The notes: generated by a model from the letters alone, not told the origin. A stretch of DNA of 35,047 nt from Betaproteobacteria bacterium (GCA_947457885.1 CANGXU010000017.1:1-35047); one strand, 5' to 3'; shown: positions 23,549 to 32,256, counted from the first letter of the stretch. A program made the numbers and translations.

Positions 23549-25273
23549 ATGGCAGCAGCAACTGGGGCAGCAGGCGTCGATGTCATGAGCAGGGTGTCGC
23601 AGCCGGTGGAGTGCGAACTGATCGTCGAGAAGGACGTGCAGGTACCGATGCGCGACGGCACGATCCTTTCATGCGACGTGTTCCGGCCGGCGATCACCGG
23701 CAAGGTGCCCGCGATCATGAACATCAGCGTCTACCAGAAGGACAAGCTGTGGATCCCGCCAGCCGACCTCGAGGAGGCGGCCAACCCGTACATGAACTGG
23801 GAGACGGTCAATCCGCTCTGGTGGTGCCCGCGCGGCTATGCGTGCGTACGCGTCGACTCGCGCGGCACCGGCAAGTCGCATGGCCGCTGCGAACCCAGTT
23901 CATACCAGGAGGCGCTCGACTTCCACGACGCCATCGAGTGGATCGCGAAGCGCGACTGGTGTTCCGGCAGCATCGGCACCTGCGGCATCTCCTACCATGC
24001 CAGTTCGCAGTGGCGGGTCGCCAAGCTGAAGCCGCCGTCGCTGAAGGCGATCATCCCGTGGGAGGGGCGTGCCGACCAGTACCGCGACCAGGGCTACCAC
24101 GGCGGCATCTTCGCGCTGGGCTTCATCGCCAACTGGGTCGCCACGCACACGGCACACCATCTGCTCGGCCGGCCGCGCAGCTACAACCCGGATTCGTTCC
24201 AGCCGGACATGCTCTACAACATGATGCGCAACGACCTCGACTCGATGTTCTGGCGCCTGTGCAGCGCCGACTGGGACGCCACCGAGGTACCGCTGTACAG
24301 CGCCGGCAACTGGGGCGGGTTTGCGCTGCACCTGCGCGGCAACACCGAGGGCTTCACCCGCGCGAAGTCGAAGCACAAGAAGCTTCGCATCCACACTGGA
24401 ACCCACTTCCATCCGTTCCATTCGGAAGAGGGTCGGCTCGACCAGTTGCGCTTCTTCGACCACTGGCTGAAGGGCATCGACACCGGGATCATGGACGAGC
24501 CGCCGGTGAAGCTCGAGATCCGCACCGGCGGCAGCCCGAAGCCGTACGCATTCCGCTTCGAGAACGAGTGGCCGCTCGCACGCACGCAGTGGAAGAAGAT
24601 GTACCTGCGCTTCGACCGCGAGCAATCGCACGACGCCGCGGATGTCGAGGGGCTGATGGTCGACACGCTGCCTGCGGACGAGACGTCGGTGAGCTATCCG
24701 GCGAGCGGCGTGACTTCCGCCGGCGTTGCATCGGGTTCATCGCTGTCGACCACGCACGGCGGTGGCGGCCGGCTGGGCGTTTCGGTGCAGACGGAGCCCA
24801 TGGCTGCGGACACCGAGATCACCGGCCCGCTATCGATGACGCTCTACGTGTCCAGCACCAGCGAGGACATGGACCTGATGCTCACGCTGCGCAACATCGG
24901 CCCTGACGGCAAGGACGTGCCCGAGGTCGGGCAGCACGGCCAGCCGGTGCCGCTGACCAAGGGGTGGTTGAGGGCCTCGCACCGCAAGCTCGATCCGGTG
25001 CTGTCGACGCCGCATCGTCCGTACCATTCGCACGACGAGCGCCTCTGGCTGTCAGCGGGCGAGGTCGTCGAATGCAACGTCGAAATCTGGCCCACCTGCA
25101 TCGTGCTCAAGAAGGGACACCGGCTGCGCGTCGATATCCAGCCGCGCGACGGTATCGGCTCGGCACCCTACACCCACTACCACGCAGATTACAACGCCGG
25201 CGCCGAAAACACCCTGCACGCCGGAGGAATCTATCCGTCGCACATCCTGCTGCCGGTGATCCCGGCGAAATGA
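23549..25273 (+). CDS. CocE/NonD-family hydrolase (X-Pro dipeptidyl-peptidase S15-like)
   Basis: Cytoplasmic alpha/beta hydrolase of 574 residues, with no signal peptide. N-terminal blocks are VPMRDGTILSCDVFRP and GYACVRVDSRGTGKSHG; the nucleophile elbow GTCGISYHASSQW has S148, and HFHPFH supplies a histidine (about H288). The C-terminal jelly-roll domain (ITGPLSMTLYVSSTSEDMDLMLTL...; HRLRVDIQPRD) is the X-Pro DPP type. The segment that usually carries the catalytic aspartate (GGWxD type) reads AGNWGGF (252-258) without an aspartate. Relatives hydrolyse esters such as cocaine or glutaryl-7-ACA amides; the substrate here is unknown. AAAAGGAGGAGG just upstream supports ATG 23549. It is co-directional with the Bug gene. 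Confidence 0.9.
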   Translation: MAAATGAAGVDVMSRVSQPVECELIVEKDVQVPMRDGTILSCDVFRPAITGKVPAIMNISVYQKDKLWIPPADLEEAANPYMNWETVNPLWWCPRGYACVRVDSRGTGKSHGRCEPSSYQEALDFHDAIEWIAKRDWCSGSIGTCGISYHASSQWRVAKLKPPSLKAIIPWEGRADQYRDQGYHGGIFALGFIANWVATHTAHHLLGRPRSYNPDSFQPDMLYNMMRNDLDSMFWRLCSADWDATEVPLYSAGNWGGFALHLRGNTEGFTRAKSKHKKLRIHTGTHFHPFHSEEGRLDQLRFFDHWLKGIDTGIMDEPPVKLEIRTGGSPKPYAFRFENEWPLARTQWKKMYLRFDREQSHDAADVEGLMVDTLPADETSVSYPASGVTSAGVASGSSLSTTHGGGGRLGVSVQTEPMAADTEITGPLSMTLYVSSTSEDMDLMLTLRNIGPDGKDVPEVGQHGQPVPLTKGWLRASHRKLDPVLSTPHRPYHSHDERLWLSAGEVVECNVEIWPTCIVLKKGHRLRVDIQPRDGIGSAPYTHYHADYNAGAENTLHAGGIYPSHILLPVIPAK

Positions 25274-25288
25274 TGATGGGGTGATGGG

Positions 25289-25346
25289 GGGTCAGGTCTT
25301 GAGTTTTGCATTTTTGCGGAAAGATGCAAAACTCAAGACCTGACCC
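25289..25346. repeat. Long perfect palindrome (REP/MITE-like) between convergent genes
   Basis: Bases 25289-25311 are a perfect reverse complement of 25324-25346 (23-bp arms, 12-base loop). The outer arm ends in GGTCAGGTCTTGAG. It lies between the convergent CocE and amidase genes and can form a stable hairpin on either strand. The inner part of the arm is AT-rich, unlike the neighbourhood. I recall similar GTCAGGTCTTG-bearing palindromes as scattered repeats in proteobacterial genomes, but could not check. Confidence 0.8.
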
Positions 25347-25375
25347 TGAACGCTCCAAGACCTGACCCTGAACGC
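25334..25375. repeat. Tandem 22-base direct repeat following the palindrome
   Basis: CAAGACCTGACCCTGAACGC occurs at 25334-25353 and again at 25356-25375 (period 22). A shorter piece, CTGAACGC, follows at 25376-25383. The first copy overlaps the right arm of the palindrome, so the element looks like a full hairpin unit followed by a partial one. Confidence 0.8.
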
Positions 25376-25407
25376 CTGAACGCTCTGGACGCTGAATGTG
25401 CTGGATT

Positions 25408-26688
25408 TCAGGAGAGTGCGGAGGAAACCCAGCGCGCACCGTCGAGCAGCTGTCGGTCGCGGTTGCGGTGGCCGATCAGCTGGGCGCCGATCGGCATGCC
25501 GTTGGGACCCGTGAACAGCGGCAGGGTCAGGCAGGGCACGTGCATCGCGGTCCACAGCGCCGAGAAGTAAGGGTTGCCGGTGGTGCTGGTGCCGATCGGG
25601 GCCTCGCCGTTGCACGGTGCGGTAAGCAGGAGGTCGCAGTCGCCGACCAGGGCGGGCAACTCGGCGCGCAGGCCTTCGAGGAAGGTGCGCGCCTCGAGGT
25701 AGCGCTCGAAGGTGCAGCCCAGACCATCCTTGAGACGGCCTTCGCGAAGCTGTTCGCTGATCAGGTTCCAGTGGTGTGTCACTTCATGTCGGAAGTTGCG
25801 GGCGAACTCGAAGCTGGATACCCAGCGGTGCGCATCCAGTACCTCGGAGAAGGGCGCCGGCAGGTCGATGTCGACCACTTGTGCGCCGGAGGCCGACAGG
25901 CGCTGCGCGGCATCCTCGAGCAGTGCGGCGGCCGGTGCTTCGATCTGTGCCCATAGGTGGCTGCGGCAGAAGCCGATCTTCGGCTTCGGCGGCGTGCCTT
26001 CGAGCGGTTGCCACGGCCGGCCGAGCAGCACGTCGCGCAGTAGCGAGATGTCCTCGATCGAGCGTGCCATCAGGCCGAGCGAGTCGAGCGAGCCGGCCGC
26101 TTCGCGTACACCCGACAGCCGCAGGTCGCCCCATGTTGGGCGGTAGCCGACCACGCCGCAGAAGGCGGCCGGGCGGATCGTCGAAGCCGTGGTCTGGGTG
26201 CCCAGCGCCAGCGGCACCATCATCGCGCCGACTGCAGCCCCCGAGCCGCTCGACGAGCCGCCCGGTGTACGCCGCGGATCGTGCGGGTTCTTCGTCTTGC
26301 CCGGGGTGAGGTTGGCGAACTCGGTGGTGACGGTCTTTCCAAACAGCACGCCGCCGGCCTCACGCTGGAGTGCAACGCAGGCCGCGTCGTTTCGAGTCTG
26401 CGTGCCGCGGTAGATCGGGGAGCCGTATTCGGTCGGCATGTCGAAGGTGTCGATGATGTCCTTCACGCCGAACGGGATACCGTGCAGCGGACCGCCCACC
26501 GGCCCCCGATCGAGTTCGCGCGCGCGTGCGATCGCGGCGTCGCTGGCGAGGTGTTGCCAGGCATCGACCTGCGGCTCGCGTTCGGTGATGCGCTCCAGGC
26601 AGGAACGCGCAAGCGCTTCCGCTGTGAGCGTGCCAGCATCCATCTGCCGGCGGGCTTCTAGGGCGGTGAGCTGGAAAGGGGCTTTCAT
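25408..26688 (-). CDS. Amidase (amidase-signature family)
   Basis: Serine amidase of 426 residues, starting at ATG 26688. The triad is K76 in [11 protein letters not shown], cis-S145 in [10 protein letters not shown] and S169 in [15 protein letters not shown], at the usual 24-residue spacing. The normal GGS block before the nucleophile is TAS here, so both oxyanion-loop glycines are substituted. The C-terminus [20 protein letters not shown] is typical. It is similar in its N-terminal half to the amidase at 14682-16061 (shared [17 protein letters not shown] and IRPAAFCG), so the two may be duplicates with different substrates. It is divergent from the DUF808 gene, 189 bases away; I see no clear promoter in that gap. 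Confidence 0.9.
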   Translation of the reverse strand: MKAPFQLTALEARRQMDAGTLTAEALARSCLERITEREPQVDAWQHLASDAAIARARELDRGPVGGPLHGIPFGVKDIIDTFDMPTEYGSPIYRGTQTRNDAACVALQREAGGVLFGKTVTTEFANLTPGKTKNPHDPRRTPGGSSSGSGAAVGAMMVPLALGTQTTASTIRPAAFCGVVGYRPTWGDLRLSGVREAAGSLDSLGLMARSIEDISLLRDVLLGRPWQPLEGTPPKPKIGFCRSHLWAQIEAPAAALLEDAAQRLSASGAQVVDIDLPAPFSEVLDAHRWVSSFEFARNFRHEVTHHWNLISEQLREGRLKDGLGCTFERYLEARTFLEGLRAELPALVGDCDLLLTAPCNGEAPIGTSTTGNPYFSALWTAMHVPCLTLPLFTGPNGMPIGAQLIGHRNRDRQLLDGARWVSSALS

Positions 26689-26877
26689 CGATGCAATGCT
26701 CCGCTGTGCGGTGGGAGGAAGGCCGGGGCGGCCGACGCGCAGTGTACCGGAGCGATCGTGACCCATCCGCCGCCGATGTCTGCCGCGCGTGCGCATCGAC
26801 TGCCGCGCAGCGTGCTGTGCCATCATTGGCGGAACGGTCCGACCATCCTGGACGGATCCCATCGGGAGTCTCCGGCG

Positions 26878-27816
26878 ATGGCTGGTGCAAGCCTTCTCGC
26901 GCTGCTCGACGACATCAGCACGGTGCTCGATGACGTCGCGATACTCAGCAAGCTGGCGGCGAAGAAGAGCGCCGGGGTGCTCGGGGACGACCTCGCGCTC
27001 AATGCGCAACAGGTCACCGGCGTCACCGCCGCCCGTGAACTGCCGGTGGTCTGGGCGGTTGCCCGTGGTTCGTTCATCAACAAGGCGATCCTGGTTCCGG
27101 CAGCGCTCGCGATCGGCGCATTCGCGCCCTGGGCGATCACGCCGCTGCTGATGCTCGGCGGTGCATTCCTCTGCTACGAGGGCTGCGAGAAGCTGGCGCA
27201 CCGCTTCCTGCATCCGCCGGCGCAGCAACAGGCGGAACGGGTGGCGCGCGCCGGTGCCGTGGCCGATCCGCAAGTCGACCTGGTTGCGTTCGAGCGCGAC
27301 AAGATCAAGGGTGCGGTGCGCACCGACTTCATCCTCTCCGCGGAGATCATCGCGATCACGCTCGGCGTCGTGGCCTCTGCCGGGTTCTTGACCCAGGCCG
27401 CGGTGCTGACCGCCGTGGCTATCTCCATGACGGTAGGTGTCTACGGTTTCGTCGCCGGCATCGTGAAACTCGACGACCTCGGCCTGTACTGGAGCCGAGC
27501 CGCTGGCACCGTGACGCGCACCGTCGGTAACGCAGTGCTGTGGCTTGCGCCCTGGCTGATGAAGACGCTGTCGATCGTCGGCACTGCAGCGATGTTCCTC
27601 GTCGGCGGCGGAATCCTGGTACACGGGGTTGCGACCCTGCACCATGCGGTGGAAGGGCTTGCGGATTCGCTCGGTGGCATCACCGGATGGCTGGCCGGGA
27701 CGCTGGCGAACGCGTTGGTCGGCCTCGTCGCCGGTACGATCGTGCTGGCAGCGGTACTCGCCGTGAAGCGCTTCATTCCCGGCCGGTCCGCCAGCGCGGA
27801 CAGCGGTGCCCATTGA
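26878..27816 (+). CDS. DUF808-family (YedI-like) inner-membrane protein
   Basis: Integral membrane protein of 312 residues. The N-terminal [48 protein letters not shown] is the diagnostic start of the DUF808/YedI family. Several hydrophobic segments follow (about 75-103, 157-200, 222-247 and 272-294), separated by charged loops. The function of the family is not known. The ATG at 26878 directly begins the conserved region, with GGGAG about 10 bases upstream. The DUF427 gene follows with a four-base overlap, so the two are likely co-translated. Confidence 0.9.
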   Translation: MAGASLLALLDDISTVLDDVAILSKLAAKKSAGVLGDDLALNAQQVTGVTAARELPVVWAVARGSFINKAILVPAALAIGAFAPWAITPLLMLGGAFLCYEGCEKLAHRFLHPPAQQQAERVARAGAVADPQVDLVAFERDKIKGAVRTDFILSAEIIAITLGVVASAGFLTQAAVLTAVAISMTVGVYGFVAGIVKLDDLGLYWSRAAGTVTRTVGNAVLWLAPWLMKTLSIVGTAAMFLVGGGILVHGVATLHHAVEGLADSLGGITGWLAGTLANALVGLVAGTIVLAAVLAVKRFIPGRSASADSGAH

Positions 27817-28352
27817 GCCTGCGCGGCCGGGTACCGCCGTGGCCCCATGACGGCAGCCGCCGTCCGGCGTTCGCGCTGGAACCCGACCCGGGACAGGAGT
27901 CGGTCTGGGACTATCCGCGCCCGCCACGGCTCGCGCCGGATGCGCGCGAGGTCGTGATCGTCGCTGCCGGGGTCGAGGTCGCTCGCACACGGCGTGCGAT
28001 ACGCGTGCTCGAAACCGCGAGCCCGCCGACCTTCTATCTGCATCCGGAAGACGTCGACCTGAGCTGCCTCGTGGCTGCTCCCGGTGCTTCATACTGCGAG
28101 TGGAAGGGCGAGGCGCGCTACTGGTCGGTGGTGGTGCCGGGTGCGGTGTTCGAGAAGGTGGCCTGGAGCTACCCGTCGCCAGAGGCGGATTTCACTGCCC
28201 TCGCCGACTGGATCGGCTTCTATCCATCGCCGATCGCGTGTACGGTGGACGGAATCCGGGTGCTGCCGCAGCCCGGGCGGTTCTATGCAGGCTGGGTCAC
28301 TCCCGAGGTGGTCGGCCCCTTCAAGGGTGAACCCGGCACCAGCGGCTGGTAG
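27813..28352 (+). CDS. DUF427-domain protein
   Basis: Protein of 179 residues. The DUF427 core is [82 protein letters not shown] and [20 protein letters not shown], all typical for this small family of unknown function. The TTG at 27813 overlaps the DUF808 stop by four bases (TTGA). No ATG or GTG is available in frame before the conserved region, so a rare TTG start with translational coupling is the best reading. It converges with ackA, 36 bases away. Confidence 0.85.
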   Translation: MSLRGRVPPWPHDGSRRPAFALEPDPGQESVWDYPRPPRLAPDAREVVIVAAGVEVARTRRAIRVLETASPPTFYLHPEDVDLSCLVAAPGASYCEWKGEARYWSVVVPGAVFEKVAWSYPSPEADFTALADWIGFYPSPIACTVDGIRVLPQPGRFYAGWVTPEVVGPFKGEPGTSGW

Positions 28353-28388
28353 GCAAGGCCGGGGCGGTAACGGGCAGGCGCGTGCCGG

Positions 28389-29573
28389 TCAAAGGGCCAG
28401 TGCCAGCGTGTGGCGTGCGACGACCGCCTCCTCGTTCGTGGGTATCACGAACGCCGGTACACGGCTGTCGGTGGTGGTGATGCAGGAGGCGCCGGACTCG
28501 TTGGCGCGTGCATCGAGCTGCAGCCCCATCCAGCCAATCGCATCGACGACGCGAGCTCGCACCGGTGCCGCGTTCTCGCCGATGCCGGCGGTGAAAACCA
28601 GCGCATCGATCCCGCCGATCGCAGCTGCCAGCGAGCCGACTTCGCGTACGATCCGATGGCAGTAGATATCCACCGCCAGCGCGGCGGCCGGTGCGCTCGA
28701 GGCGAGCAGGGTGCGCATGTCGTGTGACAGCCCCGACACCCCGAGCAGTCCCGCTTCGCGGTAGAGCTTGCGTTCCAGGGTTGCGGCATCGAGACCGGCA
28801 TGGCGCAGCAGGTGCAGCACCGCGCCCGGGTCCAGCGCGCCGCAGCGCGTGCCCATCATCAGGCCGTCCAGGGCGGTGAAACCCATGGTCGTCGCGCGAC
28901 TGCGCCGGCCATGCATCGCGCACATCGACGCGCCGTTGCCCAGGTGGGCGACCAGCACTCGCCCCTCGGCCAGGGCCCCGATGCGGGCCGGAAGTTCGCT
29001 GGCGATGTACTCATAGGACAGCCCGTGGAAGCCGAACCGCCGCACGCCATGTGCGCGCAGGTCGGCGCCTATGGCGAAGGTGCGTTCGACCGGGTCGAGG
29101 GTCGCGTGGAACGCGGTGTCGAAGCAGGCTACCTGTGGAAGCGCTGGCCGCAGGGCGGCCAGCGCGCGGATCGGCGCGATGCTTGCCGGCTGGTGCAGCG
29201 GGGCCAGCACGGTCAGCGCCTCGATCGCATCGACCACCGCTTCATCGACGATCACCGGTGCCACGAACGGTTCGCCACCGTGTACCACCCTGTGGCCGAT
29301 CGCACGCAGGACGAGGTCGTCGTCGTGTGCATCGATCCAGTGCAGCAGATGGGCCAACGCCTCGGAATGGGTCCAGGCCCCCGGGCGCAGTTGCCCGAGG
29401 TCCTGGTCGACGATGCGGCGGCCCGTGGCATCGGCAACCAGGAACCGCGGATCTTCGTCGAGGTCTTCGAGCTGGCCGCGGAACAGGGGCTCGATCACTC
29501 CGCTGCGGCATGCGAACAGCGCGAACTTCAGGCTGGACGAGCCGGCATTGAACGTGAGGACTCCATCTGTCAT
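28389..29573 (-). CDS. ackA: Acetate kinase
   Basis: ASKHA-superfamily kinase of 394 residues interconverting acetyl phosphate + ADP and acetate + ATP. It starts at ATG 29573 and has the signature VLTFNAGSSSLKFALF (N9), GHRVVHGG (R95), ACFDTAFH (D152), GFHGLSYEYIA (H183), GTRCGALDPG (R243) and PTNEEAVVAR (E381), so the catalytic set is complete. Its ATG shares one base with the stop of the upstream phosphotransacetylase-like gene (TGATG). A related propionate or butyrate kinase activity cannot be excluded, since the partner resembles phosphate butyryl/acetyltransferases. Confidence 0.95.
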   Translation of the reverse strand: MTDGVLTFNAGSSSLKFALFACRSGVIEPLFRGQLEDLDEDPRFLVADATGRRIVDQDLGQLRPGAWTHSEALAHLLHWIDAHDDDLVLRAIGHRVVHGGEPFVAPVIVDEAVVDAIEALTVLAPLHQPASIAPIRALAALRPALPQVACFDTAFHATLDPVERTFAIGADLRAHGVRRFGFHGLSYEYIASELPARIGALAEGRVLVAHLGNGASMCAMHGRRSRATTMGFTALDGLMMGTRCGALDPGAVLHLLRHAGLDAATLERKLYREAGLLGVSGLSHDMRTLLASSAPAAALAVDIYCHRIVREVGSLAAAIGGIDALVFTAGIGENAAPVRARVVDAIGWMGLQLDARANESGASCITTTDSRVPAFVIPTNEEAVVARHTLALAL

Positions 29574-30517
29574 CAGGTGCCTGTCACGGCAAGCCGCGCC
29601 ACGGCGCACGAGGCCAGGCGCGAGCTGCGGCCGTCTGCGCGGCTGGTGAGGATGACCGGTACGCGAGCGCCGAGCACCAGCCCGGCGGCGAACGCGCCGT
29701 TGAAGAACACGAGCTGCTTGTACAGCATGTTGCCGGCTTCGATATCCGGCGCCACCAGGATGTCCGGCTCGCCTGCCACCGTCGAAACGATCCCCTTGAT
29801 CCGTGCCGCATCAGCAGACAGGGCGTTGTCGAATGCCAGCGGGCCATCCAGCACGGCGCCACGGATCTGGCCGCGATCGGCCATCTTGCACAGCGCCGCC
29901 GCATCGACGGTCGCCGGCATCTTCGGAGTCACCGTTTCTACTGCCGCGAGCAGTGCGACCTTCGGCAGCGCGACACCCAATGCATGGGCGAGATCGATCG
30001 CGTTCTGCACGATGTCGCGCTTGGCGTCGAGGTCGGGCGCGATGTTCACTGCTGCATCGGTGATCAGCAGCAGTCGTGGATGGCCGGGCACGCCCATCAC
30101 GAAGGCATGGCTGATCCGGCGCGCCGTACGCAGCCCGGACTCGCGCGCGACCACGGCCGCCATCAGTTCATCGGTATGCAGACTGCCCTTCATGATCGCT
30201 GCGACTTCGCCATCACGGGCGAGGCGGGCGCAGTGCATCGCGGCCTGCAACGGATCGGTGGCATCGAGCAACCGGCAACCGCGCAGGTCCAGCGACTCGC
30301 GCTCTGCCAGCCGCCGGATCTCCTTCTCGGGCCCGACCAGCCACGGTTCTACAAGGCCTTCGGCCGCCGCATCGACCGGTCCGGCCAGCGCATCGGCGGA
30401 CAGTGGCCAGGCGACCGCGGTGCCCGCGGGCGGCAGCGCCCGAGCGCGCGACAGCAGGCTCGTCAGGTGCTCGCTGTCCGGGCCTGCAGGAATCGATTGT
30501 CTCGGGTTGTCTGCCAT
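29573..30517 (-). CDS. Phosphate acetyl/butyryltransferase
   Basis: Enzyme of 314 residues that exchanges CoA for phosphate on an acyl-CoA. The C-terminal blocks are ITDAAVNIAPDLDAKRDIVQNAIDLAHALG, VALLAAVETVTPKMPAT, GAVLDGPLAFDNALS and PDILVAPDIEAGNMLYKQLVF, the pattern of the short Pta/Ptb family. There is no MaoC-like N-terminal domain or the long P-loop domain of E. coli Pta. With ackA directly downstream, overlapping by one base, it forms a Pta-AckA pathway for ATP formation from acetyl-CoA or other acyl-CoA. Whether acetyl or butyryl is preferred cannot be seen. The 169-base region upstream shows no convincing promoter. Confidence 0.92.
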   Translation of the reverse strand: MADNPRQSIPAGPDSEHLTSLLSRARALPPAGTAVAWPLSADALAGPVDAAAEGLVEPWLVGPEKEIRRLAERESLDLRGCRLLDATDPLQAAMHCARLARDGEVAAIMKGSLHTDELMAAVVARESGLRTARRISHAFVMGVPGHPRLLLITDAAVNIAPDLDAKRDIVQNAIDLAHALGVALPKVALLAAVETVTPKMPATVDAAALCKMADRGQIRGAVLDGPLAFDNALSADAARIKGIVSTVAGEPDILVAPDIEAGNMLYKQLVFFNGAFAAGLVLGARVPVILTSRADGRSSRLASCAVARLAVTGT

Positions 30518-30686
30518 CGTCGATCGTCAGTGGTTGCGGGACAAGCGGTGGAGCCGCGTCGAGCGTACCTCCGGGAAGTCCACTGCCCGAGGGTGCCGCA
30601 TCGTCACGGCCTGCATGCGTACGATCCAGGTGCGCCTGTAGTCGGGACCGTCGTGTCCGGGCGAGGGGGCTTCGCTCCTGGTGCCA

Positions 30687-31028
30687 TCAGCCCTTCACCG
30701 CCCATTGCGTCGAGAGACCGAACAGCGACATCCAGAGCGCGGCAAGGACCCCTGCCCAGAGCAGTCCGTCAATCGCGAAACCCGGGACCAGCCACGCCAC
30801 CAGCAGCAGCATGCAGGCATTGATCACCACCAGGAAAAGCCCGAGTGTCAGCAGCGTGATCGGGAAGGTCAGCAGCACCAGCACCGGACGCACGAGCGCA
30901 TTCACCAGGCCCAGCAGCAGCGCCGCGACCACCAGTGGCTGCCAGCCGGAGGCGGCGACCCCGGGGATGATTACCGTGGCCACCCATAACCCGATCGCAT
31001 TCAACAACCAGCGCAGCAGGAGTTTCAT
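30687..31028 (-). CDS. Small four-TM membrane protein, holin superfamily IV-like
   Basis: Very hydrophobic 113-residue protein with four predicted membrane segments (about 5-22, 27-48, 55-76 and 84-105). The start MKLLLRWLLNAIGLWVATVIIPGV and the central LVNALVRPVLVLLTFPITLLTLGLFLVVINACMLLL are the pattern of the family named mycobacterial 4-TMS phage holin (PF04020). Chromosomal members are widespread in non-phage settings and are of unknown function; no phage genes are nearby. The ATG at 31028 is chosen because the membrane domain begins there. It is divergent from fmdB. Confidence 0.85.
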   Translation of the reverse strand: MKLLLRWLLNAIGLWVATVIIPGVAASGWQPLVVAALLLGLVNALVRPVLVLLTFPITLLTLGLFLVVINACMLLLVAWLVPGFAIDGLLWAGVLAALWMSLFGLSTQWAVKG

Positions 31029-31142
31029 CCGGTTTCTCGCGCGGGAATCGTATTTTGAAAGCATACACGACGGTGCCACCCGCCGCGGCCGCGCTGCGGT
31101 GCCGCAAACGCGATCGGGCACGGATTCTGCCGGCGCACGCGC

Positions 31143-31148
31143 TATACT
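31143..31148 (+). promoter_or_regulatory. Probable -10 element upstream of the fmdB-aspS run
   Basis: TATACT (5 of 6 consensus) lies 45 bases before the fmdB ATG, with no good -35 at the usual distance. The leader after it is AT-rich and leads to a CGGAG ribosome site 6 bases before the ATG. Confidence 0.35.
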
Positions 31149-31187
31149 TGATTCCTTTGACTTTTTCCAATTTCTCCGGAGTGCGCG

Positions 31188-31574
31188 ATGCCGATCTACG
31201 CCTACAGATGCGCCTCCTGCGGCTTCGAACAGGATGTGCTGCAGAAGGTGAGCGAGGATCCACTGACCGACTGTCCGTCATGTGGCAAGCCGACCCTGGC
31301 CAAGCAGGTCACTGCGGCTGGGTTCCAGCTCAAGGGGTCCGGCTGGTACGTCACTGATTTCCGCGATAACGGCAAGAAGCCGGCGGAAGGTTCGACTTCG
31401 GTACCCGGCCCGAAGACGGACGCTGCAAAGGCCGCCGGTGGAGACGGCGCGTCTGCTGCATCCGCAGACCCGGCGAAGCCGGCCTTGGCCACTCCCGCAG
31501 CCGCGCCCGCCGCGCCTGCGCCAGCCGCCCCGGCGTCTCCTGCAGCCACCGGCGGCAAGTCGGCGGCTCAGTGA
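31188..31574 (+). CDS. FmdB-family zinc-ribbon protein
   Basis: Small 128-residue protein with a CxxC...CxxC zinc ribbon at C8, C11, C29 and C32 (MPIYAYRCASCGFEQDVLQK... DCPSCGKPTLAKQV), the standard N-terminus of FmdB regulatory-type proteins. After a short GSGWYVTDFR block the last third (about 80-128) is an Ala/Pro-rich low-complexity tail likely to be disordered. Function is unknown; the name comes from a methylotroph regulator. It precedes DUF502 and aspS on the same strand, an arrangement I recall as conserved in betaproteobacteria. Confidence 0.92.
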   Translation: MPIYAYRCASCGFEQDVLQKVSEDPLTDCPSCGKPTLAKQVTAAGFQLKGSGWYVTDFRDNGKKPAEGSTSVPGPKTDAAKAAGGDGASAASADPAKPALATPAAAPAAPAPAAPASPAATGGKSAAQ

Positions 31575-31608
31575 CGGCCGGCAGTCTGCACGGTCCCGGC
31601 GAACGGCA

Positions 31609-32256
31609 GTGAACCTGCGCCGCTATTTCATCACCGGGCTGCTGATCTGGATTCCGATCGGCATCACCTTCTGGGTGATGGATTTCCTGGTCGGCACGCT
31701 CGACCAGTCGCTTCAGTTCCTGCCCATGGGCTGGCGCACCGAGGCCTGGGTCGGCATGCACATCCCCGGCATGGGGGTGCTGCTCACCCTCGCCATCGTC
31801 ACGCTGACCGGGCTGGTGGCGGCCAACTTCATCGGCCAGCGGCTGCTCGCCTTCTGGGAAGGCCTGCTCGCGCGCATCCCGGTGGTGCGATCCATCTACT
31901 ACGGCGTGAAGCAGGTCACCGACTCGCTGCTGGCCAGCAACGGACAATCCTTCCGCAAGGCGGTGCTGCTGCAGTTCCCGCAGCCGGGCAGCTGGACGAT
32001 CGGCTTCCTCACCGGCAAGCCGGGCGGCGAGGTCGCGCGGCGCCTGCCGGGCGACTCGGTCGGCGTGTTCATCCCGCTCACGCCGAACCCGACGGCCGGC
32101 TACTTCCTCCTGGTGCCTGCCGACCAGGTGATCGAACTCGAGATGAGCGTCGAGGAGGCGCTGAAGTACATCATTTCGATGGGCATCGTGCCGCCGCGCG
32201 AGACGGCGCGGGCCGATGCCGGCGGCGCCGGCCAACTGCCCGTGTTGAAGGCCTGA
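31609..32256 (+). CDS. DUF502 membrane protein
   Basis: Protein of 215 residues with two N-terminal membrane segments (about 8-28 and 52-75) and a soluble C-terminal part. The family pattern is LRRYFITGLLIWIPIGITFWVMDFLVGTLD, NFIGQRLLAFWEGLLARIPVVRSIYYGVKQV, and GVFIPLTPNPTAGYFLLVPADQVIELEMSVEEALKYIISMGIV. Function is unknown. The start is GTG at 31609; the frame is open earlier in the opposite reading of fmdB but without homology. It is 34 bases after fmdB and 89 before aspS, all one direction. Confidence 0.9.
   Translation: MNLRRYFITGLLIWIPIGITFWVMDFLVGTLDQSLQFLPMGWRTEAWVGMHIPGMGVLLTLAIVTLTGLVAANFIGQRLLAFWEGLLARIPVVRSIYYGVKQVTDSLLASNGQSFRKAVLLQFPQPGSWTIGFLTGKPGGEVARRLPGDSVGVFIPLTPNPTAGYFLLVPADQVIELEMSVEEALKYIISMGIVPPRETARADAGGAGQLPVLKA

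Noticed and set aside
30518..30686. Promoter or RNA gene upstream of the phosphotransacetylase-like gene
   Set aside because: No recognisable promoter, riboswitch or reading frame; GC-rich sequence only.
30687..31028. Prophage remnant because of the holin-like gene
   Set aside because: No lysin, portal, integrase or other phage gene is nearby; this family is widespread on bacterial chromosomes.
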